From Candidatus Saccharimonadota bacterium (GTDB taxonomy: Bacteria > Patescibacteriota > Saccharimonadia > Saccharimonadales > Saccharimonadaceae), in the NCBI GenBank assembly GCA_017519305.1, contig JAFWSN010000001.1:184296-248295 (forward strand): a stretch of DNA of 64,000 nt. The letters are read 5' to 3'. The translations under genes and the position numbers were made by a program. Under the pieces are notes generated by a model. The model saw only the letters and a list, made by a program, of their open reading frames with translations, ran no database searches and was not told where the DNA came from. This document shows positions 16,822-23,438 of the stretch, in pieces; within the stretch, counting starts at the first letter, position 1, and each line of letters starts with the position of its first letter.

Positions 16822-17472
16822 ATGGTCACGTCAGACGGAACCGAAGCCAAAAAGAGACGCAAGTTCGACTTTTTTGAAGACGCAAAGCTCGATCTGTGGC
16901 AATGGGTAGGAGTCATTCTCCTAGTTATTGTTTTATCTGGTTTTGTTGGTTGGGCCTGGGAATTCATCTTGGCCGAAATCCAAGGCGGCCTCAAAAACTT
17001 CTATATCACCGGTGGTAACCTACTCCCATGGATGAATATTTACGCCTATGGTGCAATTTTGATTCTTCTCACATGCTATCGCCTACGTAAACGCCCTTGG
17101 CTAGTATTTCTCACTGGAGCTCTCACAACAGGGATACTCGAGCTATTTTCTGGCTGGCTAGTCTATACACTTTACGACGGCGCTCGCTATTGGGATTATT
17201 CCACTTCTTGGATAGGTATCGGCCATATTAACGGCTTCGTTTGCCCGGCTAGCGTCATCGTTTTTGGCCTAGGCGCCGTACTCTTGATTTACCAATTATT
17301 GCCTCGCTGCATCAACTTGGCGCATCAAATGTCCAAAAAAGCCTTCCTGACGCTCTCGATCTCTCTATTTACGATTATTTTAATAGACGACTCAATTAAT
17401 CTTGCCCTTAAAAACCTCGACATGCCAACAGCGCAAGACTTTTATCTTTCGCTCGGATGGATATTCCTGTAG
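16822..17472 (+). CDS. Membrane protein of the putative ABC-transporter permease CmpB family
   Basis: A 216-residue protein with about five membrane segments. The pattern GWAWEFIL, then NLLPWMNIYAYGAI, then GILELFSGWLVYTLYDGARYWDYS and GHINGFVCPASVIVFG matches the CmpB family (GW-x-x-E ... YG-x-G ... LE ... WDYS). The function of that family is poorly known. The N-terminal 25 residues are charged and cytoplasmic. The upstream -10 is weak (GTGGTATAT region), and no Shine-Dalgarno site is seen. Confidence 0.75.
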   Translation: MVTSDGTEAKKRRKFDFFEDAKLDLWQWVGVILLVIVLSGFVGWAWEFILAEIQGGLKNFYITGGNLLPWMNIYAYGAILILLTCYRLRKRPWLVFLTGALTTGILELFSGWLVYTLYDGARYWDYSTSWIGIGHINGFVCPASVIVFGLGAVLLIYQLLPRCINLAHQMSKKAFLTLSISLFTIILIDDSINLALKNLDMPTAQDFYLSLGWIFL

Positions 17473-17540
17473 GCCCTTCATATCCTGCCAAATATTGCAA
17501 AAATAAACAAAATCGTCTATAATCAAAAACTGTTAAGTGT

Positions 17541-17616
17541 GCCGCGATAGCTCAGTCGGTAGAGCGCATCCATGGTAAGGATGAGGTCACGAGTTCAAAT
17601 CTCGTTCGCGGCTCCA
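17541..17616 (+). tRNA. tRNA-Thr (anticodon GGT)
   Basis: Acceptor GCCGCGA/TCGCGGC, anticodon stem CATCC/GGATG around loop ATGGTAA, T-loop TTCAAAT, discriminator T, encoded CCA. A T-run directly follows. Confidence 0.95.
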
Positions 17617-17723
17617 TTTTTTTATGCATTAAAAACCCCGGATCTTTCTCGTCTGTCTGATCAGGGCTGAGCTCTGCTGAAAGGCGCACATTTTAGCTAA
17701 ATCGTAAATGATACACCTCTATT

Positions 17724-17757
17724 ACAAAAAGAAAACGCCGCTTTAAAAGCGACGTTG
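17724..17757 (-). terminator. Terminator of the degenerate-HD gene
   Basis: On the minus strand AACGTCGCTT/AAGCGGCGTT is followed by a T-rich tract. The rest of the 17617-17790 gap shows no other feature. Confidence 0.65.
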
Positions 17758-17790
17758 TTCATTCTTTTACAATGCGACTTCCTATGTGTT

Positions 17791-18801
17791 CTAGATAAGA
17801 CTACTCTTCAATATAATATTCGAAATACTCTTAAAGGTTGAGTCATAGCCAAATTTCAACTGGCTATAACGAATCCATGTCTCAGAGAAAGAACACCCTT
17901 CACTGAGCAGCTTTTTAATGTCAGGATTTTCCAGAGCTTTATTATTGGCCTGATTGTCAAGATTGACGCAACCAGTTTCATCATAATACTTAGCCTGGAA
18001 ATCCGTCTCAGTCTTGCCAACAAAGTTTGCAAAACACATGTTGTCACTGGTGTGATTCTGGATTGCTCTAAAGCGCTTAGTAAGCTGATCGGAAATGCCT
18101 AAGGGCTCCGTGAGTTTCGCAAATGCGTCACACTCGGCCTTTTTCTTCTCGGAAGAAGACATCTTAAAAAGCGGGACGTCTCCCAAGACGGCCGCCGGAA
18201 GATTATGAACGACAAGCGCCATGATAATCTTTTCCATGTCGGCGCCCTTGGAGTCACTGATGAGCCATCGATCTGCAATGTAAATAGCTAAAAACTGTGC
18301 TGCTACCGAATGAGTAGCTACAGTATCGACGAGGGTACTATTAACGCCCCAGTTAGCCCATCCAGCACGCAAATCGCCTAAAACTTTTCCGTCAATCTGT
18401 TTCAAAAATTTCTGTCCATCACTACTAACGTTCTCTGAATCTAAATAATAGCTAAGCTCAGTACACGATGTGGCAAAGAGAGCTTCGTCCGAATCTCCGC
18501 TCTCGTATTCATGAGCGAGCATACTACCCCAGTCAGAGCTTAAAAAGAGCTGTTCTTTTAACTCTTCATCATCCAGTCTGATACCGTCGTAAAGGATCAT
18601 TGCCATAACTCTAGGCAAATTTACTTTACAACCCCAATCGTCATAGATTGCTAAAGCAATCATCTGTGAAGCAAAGATATCACTAGCTAAACTAGAGTGA
18701 ATACTAGAAGAAAAATTACCGTTGGCGAAATCTGGAATAAAATATTCACCTGTCAACTTCAATTTCAAAATTCGTTTATATACATCTGCTAATTTCTGCA
18801 T
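17791..18801 (-). CDS. HD-domain-like protein with degenerate metal site
   Basis: A 336-residue protein whose central part resembles YfbR-type HD nucleotidases: ATHSVAAQFLAIYIA corresponds to the first His helix and VVHNLPAAVLGDVP to the HD-x-x-E-x-x-x-GD-x-P motif. The essential HD dyad reads HN and the catalytic Glu position is Ala, so catalysis is doubtful. The N-terminal part (SLASDIFASQMIALAI ... MAMILYDGIRL) looks like a second, even more decayed copy. ATG 18801 follows TGGAGGAACG, with a leader of about 45 nt behind TGTTATAAT. Possibly a binding or regulatory protein. Confidence 0.6.
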   Translation of the reverse strand: MQKLADVYKRILKLKLTGEYFIPDFANGNFSSSIHSSLASDIFASQMIALAIYDDWGCKVNLPRVMAMILYDGIRLDDEELKEQLFLSSDWGSMLAHEYESGDSDEALFATSCTELSYYLDSENVSSDGQKFLKQIDGKVLGDLRAGWANWGVNSTLVDTVATHSVAAQFLAIYIADRWLISDSKGADMEKIIMALVVHNLPAAVLGDVPLFKMSSSEKKKAECDAFAKLTEPLGISDQLTKRFRAIQNHTSDNMCFANFVGKTETDFQAKYYDETGCVNLDNQANNKALENPDIKKLLSEGCSFSETWIRYSQLKFGYDSTFKSISNIILKSSLI

Positions 18802-18928
18802 TCATCGTTCCTCCATATCGCATTGTAAAAGAACCGGGAACGAATCCCTTCGAAGATTATAACATAAAGGCGTAAAAAATCAATCTTATCTGGCACGCCG
18901 CCAGGCTCATTTGTGTTATAATCAAATC

Positions 18929-19648
18929 ATGAATAAGTTGGTGAAAAAAGGTTTTAGCGCCTACAAAATCTTTCTTAAAAACAAGATCGCAATGTCTCTT
19001 ATGATGTTGTTTTCCGGCATCATGATGTTTATTGCGGCATTAAATGGTCATGGCAACGACACCAAAACTCTACCACTCATGATCACGCTGGCCGGCGCCG
19101 GCTTATCTTTCTGGTCACTTTACCGACTTGGTTACGTTAAATCGACCTACGACAAAATCGACCGCGCCAACCGCCTGGAAAAAGACGCCACCAGAAAAGC
19201 TCTTTTCTTTCAGGTGGGCGAAGCCGCACTCTATGTTATCGTTGCAGCCTTGGGCATCTTCCTTCTCGTTAACGAAGGGTTCACTAATAAGATTCTTAAC
19301 CTAATGGCCGGCGGCTTCACCACTTTTAATGGTGTACTTGGCGCCATCAATACTTACAAGAAACGTGACAACAAGAATTTCCGCTGGAAGTTCACCCTTG
19401 GACTCACGATCGTCGAACTTTTACTCGGCCCATTCTTTATCTTTGCCCCAGAAATAGATGTCGCTTGGTATATTGCCATGGGCGCACTAACCACCGTTGC
19501 GGGCACTATCGAAGTCATCTCAGCTTTCACTAAAGACAACATCAAAAGCACTGTCAGAGACGGCAAAGATATTGTCCGCATCATGAAAGAAGATGATAAA
19601 AAACTAGAAGAACCAAAAAAGGAGGAACATGTTCAATCTGAAAAATAG
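18929..19648 (+). CDS. Membrane protein, unknown (DUF308/HdeD-like topology)
   Basis: A 239-residue protein with about six membrane helices in a regular pattern and a charged cytoplasmic tail (KEDDKKLEEPKKEEHVQSEK). The even helix spacing and short loops recall HdeD-like proteins, but no diagnostic motif is visible. ATG 18929 lies six bases after TGTTATAAT (18914-18922), hence leaderless. It overlaps the SDR gene by 20 bases and its tail carries that gene's AAGGAGGAAC ribosome binding site. Confidence 0.7.
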   Translation: MNKLVKKGFSAYKIFLKNKIAMSLMMLFSGIMMFIAALNGHGNDTKTLPLMITLAGAGLSFWSLYRLGYVKSTYDKIDRANRLEKDATRKALFFQVGEAALYVIVAALGIFLLVNEGFTNKILNLMAGGFTTFNGVLGAINTYKKRDNKNFRWKFTLGLTIVELLLGPFFIFAPEIDVAWYIAMGALTTVAGTIEVISAFTKDNIKSTVRDGKDIVRIMKEDDKKLEEPKKEEHVQSEK

Positions 19649-20390
19649 AGTAGCCGTTGTAACCGGAGCATCGAGCGGTCTTGGCCAACAAATGGCTCGC
19701 GCTTTCGCCCGTCAAGGTGCCGATCTTGCCATTTTGGCTCGTCGCGTCGAGCGCCTAGAAGATTTCAAAAAAGAGCTCGAAACAGAATACAAAATCAAAG
19801 TTTTAGCCGTCAAATGTGACGTCACCAGCACCGACGACATCAACGCTGCCGCCGAAGCCGTCAAAAAAGAATTTGGCAAAGTCGATATTCTTTTGAACTG
19901 CGCCGGCTCGTCCAAAGACAAAGGTGTCCTCGATATGACCGACGACGAATGGGATTTCACCATCGCCACTGACGAAACCTCGGTCTTCAAGATGTCTCGC
20001 GCTTTTGGCAATATCATGAAAGAGCAAAAATACGGCCGTATTATCAATATCGCTTCTATCTATGGCCTCGTTGGTAATGCCGAAATTCCAACCATCGCTT
20101 ATCACGCCAGCAAAGGCGCCGTGGTTAACTTTACTCGTGCTGCCGCCTGCGAACTCGCCGATTACGGCATCACCGTTAACGCTATCTGTCCAGGCTTCTT
20201 CTATACCGAACTCACTACCGAGGTCCTCGATACTGATTTCTTCAAGAAATTTGCCAACGCCCACGTGCCAATGAAACGCTACGGCGAAGCTGGTGAACTC
20301 GACGCCGCTGTAGTTTTCCTCGCTAGTGAAGAAGCTCGCTACGTCACCGGCGTAATCCTCCCGGTAGATGGTGGCTACACCGCAGCCTAA
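19629..20390 (+). CDS. Short-chain dehydrogenase/reductase
   Basis: A 253-residue classical SDR. Cofactor motif TGASSGLG near the N terminus, NCAG, catalytic Ser in NIASIYG, YHASK (Tyr/Lys pair) and the C-terminal TGVILPVDGGYTA. Closest in form to gluconate 5-dehydrogenase or FabG-like reductases; the substrate cannot be assigned. The Arg-Arg pair after the first strand (ARRVERLE) suggests NADP(H). It is coupled to the upstream membrane gene and ends at a strong terminator. Confidence 0.9.
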   Translation: MFNLKNRVAVVTGASSGLGQQMARAFARQGADLAILARRVERLEDFKKELETEYKIKVLAVKCDVTSTDDINAAAEAVKKEFGKVDILLNCAGSSKDKGVLDMTDDEWDFTIATDETSVFKMSRAFGNIMKEQKYGRIINIASIYGLVGNAEIPTIAYHASKGAVVNFTRAAACELADYGITVNAICPGFFYTELTTEVLDTDFFKKFANAHVPMKRYGEAGELDAAVVFLASEEARYVTGVILPVDGGYTAA

Positions 20391-20404
20391 ACTTGCTTCA
20401 AAAA

Positions 20405-20433
20405 ACCGCTGGGCAACCAGCGGTCTTTTTTTA
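20405..20433 (+). terminator. Terminator after the SDR gene
   Basis: CCGCTGG/CCAGCGG hairpin with a long T-run. Confidence 0.85.
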
Positions 20434-20449
20434 TGAAGGTGATAGTGAT

Positions 20450-21166
20450 TTAGAGAATCTTCGGCGTCTCACCGACAAGTTTCAGAGCTTTGCTCAGCTT
20501 ATCATCGAGACTCTTCAGATGTTCATAAGTAAGTCCTCCGCCATCATAACGGTCCAGAATTCTTCTATAAATCTTATAGCAAGCATCGTGGAACGGTGCA
20601 AGGTCGTTTTCCGTCATGATTCTAAGCGCAATAGCGATTGCTGCCGCAACATAGCGCGGTGCTTCTGGCATCATCATTCCGCCAAGGCCAGTACCAAGCT
20701 CAGTTATGACAAAAATGCTAACGCCTGCCCACTGATTAGTGGTACGAGTCGTATCACCTTCCCAGTGACCGTTGACGGGAGTAGAAATAGTCGGGGTAGA
20801 AGCCGCAAACCGGCCCTGATAAAAATCAAGGTCATAATCTATCCGTTCCGCGAACCGATCTTTTTCTTCACGTTTTTCCATCATGAACCGTCTAGCAAAA
20901 GCCCAACCGGCCATATCGGTACATTCTAGCTGTCCATTAGGCAAAGTACTTACTTCAACCTTTGGTTCTTCTGTACCCTTCGGGTAAGCCTTACCGGCAT
21001 CCTCGGAATAAACGACAAATTCTTTGGATTTTGTGTCAAGCTCTTGATGAATCAACACATGAACCTCACAGGTTACGCCCTGCCCACAATAGTGTTTCAG
21101 GGCATACTCTACCGCATAGCCCAACATTCGGGCCTTTTTTTCAGAAATATTGGCGCAATAGTACAT
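20450..21166 (-). CDS. Unknown cytoplasmic protein, second gene of an accessory pair
   Basis: A 238-residue soluble protein without signal peptide or membrane segment and without a domain I recognise. Visible features are an N-terminal MYYCANISEKKARMLGY segment, a GTGLGGMMMPEAPRYVAAA stretch and an amphipathic helical C terminus. ATG 21166 is chosen because AGGAGGT lies six bases upstream. That ribosome binding site overlaps the stop of the upstream gene, so the pair 21178-21774 / 20450-21166 forms an operon. Confidence 0.6.
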   Translation of the reverse strand: MYYCANISEKKARMLGYAVEYALKHYCGQGVTCEVHVLIHQELDTKSKEFVVYSEDAGKAYPKGTEEPKVEVSTLPNGQLECTDMAGWAFARRFMMEKREEKDRFAERIDYDLDFYQGRFAASTPTISTPVNGHWEGDTTRTTNQWAGVSIFVITELGTGLGGMMMPEAPRYVAAAIAIALRIMTENDLAPFHDACYKIYRRILDRYDGGGLTYEHLKSLDDKLSKALKLVGETPKIL

Positions 21167-21177
21167 AACAACACCTC

Positions 21178-21774
21178 CTAAATCTTGTGCCATTCTTTCG
21201 CCTCAATAATAAGACGATTGCCTTTCGGATGCCGTTTGAAAATCTTCGGCAACGGAAGGCCTTGCTCCTGGTAAAAAAATTCTATATCTGGTTGATCTTT
21301 GGAAAAGACTTTTCCATTGTGGACGATATAGAATTGTGATGACGCTCCCGAGTTATTAGCATATCCACTTGGTACGATTCGGAAAATATTTCCGTTTCTA
21401 GCGCGAATAATCGCCACCGACCAAGCAATATTGCCATTATCATTAATCTGTTTAGAGATTAAATCATAACTTGTCCCGTCCGGCGCCATGATGCGCCCGT
21501 TACCCAGACCTATTTCTAATCCCTGCGCAGAAAGAATTAGATAAAGATCGCCTCTGTCGTTTGGTTTTACTCTGTCTATTCTTGGCAAATTCGTCTGCGA
21601 ACGCCCCAAAGTATATTCTTTGAGCGTACGTTCTTCCGGAATTTCGTCCAAGCCTGAGACCGTCGGCAAAATCAATCGCCGACCAGTGTTGTTCGTTGCT
21701 AAGCAAAAACCCTTAATGGTTGAGTTTGCCAACTTGATTTCCTCGATCTGATAGCTCTTATTGGAATAAATCAT
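21178..21774 (-). CDS. Unknown protein, first gene of an accessory pair
   Basis: A 198-residue protein, mostly beta by composition, with no recognised domain; no signal peptide. ATG 21774 (MIYSNKSYQIEE) follows CAAGGAGGTG at eight bases. The promoter TGCTATAAT (minus strand TATAAT 21832-21827) leaves a leader of about 45 nt that contains CTCTTTTACAAGGAGG, close to TTCTTTTACAA in the leader of the degenerate-HD gene at 18801. Confidence 0.6.
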   Translation of the reverse strand: MIYSNKSYQIEEIKLANSTIKGFCLATNNTGRRLILPTVSGLDEIPEERTLKEYTLGRSQTNLPRIDRVKPNDRGDLYLILSAQGLEIGLGNGRIMAPDGTSYDLISKQINDNGNIAWSVAIIRARNGNIFRIVPSGYANNSGASSQFYIVHNGKVFSKDQPDIEFFYQEQGLPLPKIFKRHPKGNRLIIEAKEWHKI

Positions 21775-21941
21775 CCCTATCACCTCCTTGTAAAAGAGCC
21801 AAGCAAAAAATACTTCGTTGTCTATAATTATAGCATATTTAAGAGATAAAATCAATGCCAGCCATCAAAACGGTTGCAAAAAATAGTCAAATACGATATA
21901 ATCTACACACTATACGAATTTCTTGTAGGGGAGGTGAATAA

Positions 21942-22151
21942 ATGCACAAGATAAACGAAAAAGAAAGAATTCGGTTCGTATTGAACTTTGGTACTCATGA
22001 GGAAACCTATCTTAGACCGTTTAAGACCGGCGAATCCAGCAGAGAAGCAAGAAAGGCCTACAAAGGCTTCAAGGCACTGCCAATTCCACCCGTAGAGGTT
22101 CATTGCAGCCGCGTAACGATACCTGTAGATACTACAGAAGCTGCATGCTGA
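21942..22151 (+). CDS. Small protein (69 aa), unknown
   Basis: Short basic soluble protein (MHKINEKERIRFVLNFGTH...) with two cysteines near the C terminus. Strong expression signals support it: TATAAT at 21897-21902, GGGGAGGTGAATAAATG at the start and an intrinsic terminator right after the stop. No homology recognised. Confidence 0.6.
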   Translation: MHKINEKERIRFVLNFGTHEETYLRPFKTGESSREARKAYKGFKALPIPPVEVHCSRVTIPVDTTEAAC

Positions 22152-22173
22152 CATACAGTACCCCACACATTAA

Positions 22174-22201
22174 AAGCCCGAGCATAGCCTCGGGCCTTTT
22201 T
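22174..22201. terminator. Bidirectional terminator
   Basis: GCCCGAG/CTCGGGC stem with AAAA on the left and TTTTT on the right, shared by the convergent small genes at 21942 (+) and 22200 (-). Confidence 0.8.
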
Positions 22202-22400
22202 ACTCCATACTAGTCAAGTGCCAATGGTCGCCATATTCGCACTTATAAACCCCAAGTTTTCCGCCATGGTCATATTCGGCCACCTTAGCTGCCACCTCAG
22301 CCTCTTCGCGCGTAGCATAAATAATCTTGGCGGTTTCCCCGACCAAGCAACGCTTTGGCACGTACTCCAAGCTGGGCTGCAAATGTTTATGGCGATTCAT
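22200..22400 (-). CDS. Small protein (66 aa) with conserved aromatic C terminus
   Basis: MNRHKHLQPSLEYVPKR... with an Ala/Glu-rich helix in the middle and YKCEYGDHWHLTS at the end, a pattern seen in small proteins that end in C-x-x-x-x-HWHLT and may bind a metal. ATG 22400 is used because TGATAGAAT (minus strand TAGAAT 22413-22408) lies seven bases upstream; leaderless. Function unknown. Confidence 0.6.
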   Translation of the reverse strand: MNRHKHLQPSLEYVPKRCLVGETAKIIYATREEAEVAAKVAEYDHGGKLGVYKCEYGDHWHLTSME

Positions 22401-22455
22401 GGGTAAAATTCTATCATATTGTCTAAAATCCTCAAGCATGTTAATATAATCTCAT

Positions 22456-22531
22456 GCCGACTTAGCTCAGCTGGTAGAGCAACGGTTTTGTAAACCGTAG
22501 GTCGTCGGTTCAAACCCGACAGTCGGCTCCA
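22456..22531 (+). tRNA. tRNA-Thr (anticodon TGT)
   Basis: Acceptor GCCGACT/AGTCGGC, anticodon stem ACGGT/ACCGT around TTTGTAA, T-loop TTCAAAC, discriminator T, encoded CCA. TATAAT at 22445-22450. Its last bases are repeated downstream. Confidence 0.96.
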
Positions 22532-22702
22532 GTTTTACGAAGTAAAACCAGACACCGAAGGTGGCTGGATTTTTTGTTTTAACAAAAAATCTGGAGACGA
22601 GTGATAGCGAGCCTTGGCGAGCGTCCAGTCGGCTTTTACGCAGTAAAAAATCTGGAGCTGAGTGCTAGCGAGCACGTAGTGTGAGCGTCCAGTCGGCTTT
22701 TA
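22532..22702 (+). repeat. Tandem repeat carrying the tRNA-Thr 3' end
   Basis: Two copies (22584-22637 and 22645-22702) of a 54-58 base unit: AAAAAATCTGGAG, a GAGTG-TAGCGAGC core, GAGCGTCCAG, then AGTCGGCTTTTA. AGTCGGCT is the end of tRNA-Thr (22521-22528) and recurs at 22627-22634 and 22691-22698. TTTTACG-AGTAAAA also follows both the tRNA and the first copy. Within each unit CTGGA pairs with TCCAG, so each can fold into a hairpin. No ORF is apparent. Confidence 0.7.
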
Positions 22703-22797
22703 TACATAACCGCTTTTTTTACGCAACCGAACATGGTATAATGTAGCCAGAGGTAATTGGGCATATTTAGAGTACATTAAAAAAGGAGGTGACAAAT

Positions 22798-23214
22798 ATG
22801 GCTAGAGGACCGAACCATATTGCCGATAAGAAGAAAGACATCATCGTATATGTCGACACAAGGTTACCAAACGAACCGGCTCATTGTCACCTTTCCTATA
22901 AAGGAATTGACGTGGGTCAAATTTTGCTTGAAGCAGAAACTAAAGAGAAAGCGTTCAAGAAGGGGGGGATTCTTGGCATCTTTGGCAAAAAAGATCTTCG
23001 AGCAAAATTCGAGTTCGTTCCAATTGTCGAGGAAAAACAACTTGAGCACTTCATAGAAAGATATCATGATGATTGCTACAGAAACGCCGCTAGTAATGCG
23101 TCGGATGAAGAAGTAGAAAAAAATGCAAATATGATTGAAGTGGCAACAAGGTTTGCAAAATCACATATCGAGCTGCTTCTGCAGGAGCAGGCTAGTCTGA
23201 GTATGCGAAAATAG
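22798..23214 (+). CDS. Unknown soluble protein (138 aa)
   Basis: Charged protein (MARGPNHIADKKKDIIVYVD...) with a Gly-rich turn (KKGGILGIFGKKD) and a helical C terminus. No domain recognised. ATG 22798 is chosen over an in-frame ATG 9 bases earlier because AAAGGAGGTGACAAAT sits directly before it. Promoter TGGTATAAT (22734-22742) gives a leader of about 50 nt. A strong hairpin follows. Belongs to the class of accessory genes with Shine-Dalgarno sites. Confidence 0.65.
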   Translation: MARGPNHIADKKKDIIVYVDTRLPNEPAHCHLSYKGIDVGQILLEAETKEKAFKKGGILGIFGKKDLRAKFEFVPIVEEKQLEHFIERYHDDCYRNAASNASDEEVEKNANMIEVATRFAKSHIELLLQEQASLSMRK

Positions 23215-23242
23215 GCTAAACGCCTAACCTCCACACGCCCCT

Positions 23243-23272
23243 GGGCCCTTCGCCCTCTCAGAAGGGCCCTTT
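23243..23272 (+). terminator. Terminator after the 138-residue gene
   Basis: Perfect GGGCCCTTC/GAAGGGCCC stem followed by TTTC. Confidence 0.75.
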
Positions 23273-23323
23273 CTAATGCCTAAATCTTATTGTTGTAAAA
23301 TTTACAATTTAACATAAAAACTA

Positions 23324-23378
23324 TTGACTTCCCTACATATAGCGCCGTATAATCTTAACCAGACACTATATCTAGGGT
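23324..23378 (+). promoter_or_regulatory. nrdDG promoter with two NrdR-like boxes
   Basis: -35 TTGACT (23324-23329), 18-base spacer, -10 TATAAT (23348-23353). Two sites close to the NrdR consensus core CTATATATAG flank the -10: CTACATATAG (23333-23342) and CTATATCTAG (23366-23375), each with one mismatch. Their starts are 33 bases apart, about three helical turns, as known for NrdR box pairs. Binding would cover the core promoter and repress it. No nrdR gene is in the window. Confidence 0.75.
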
Positions 23379-23438
23379 CATACGTAAATAATATAAACAT
23401 GAATTATTTGAAATACATTTGAAGGAGGTATATTTCAT

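Noticed and set aside
22532-22702. CRISPR array
   Set aside because: Only two units with no regular spacers and no cas genes in the window.
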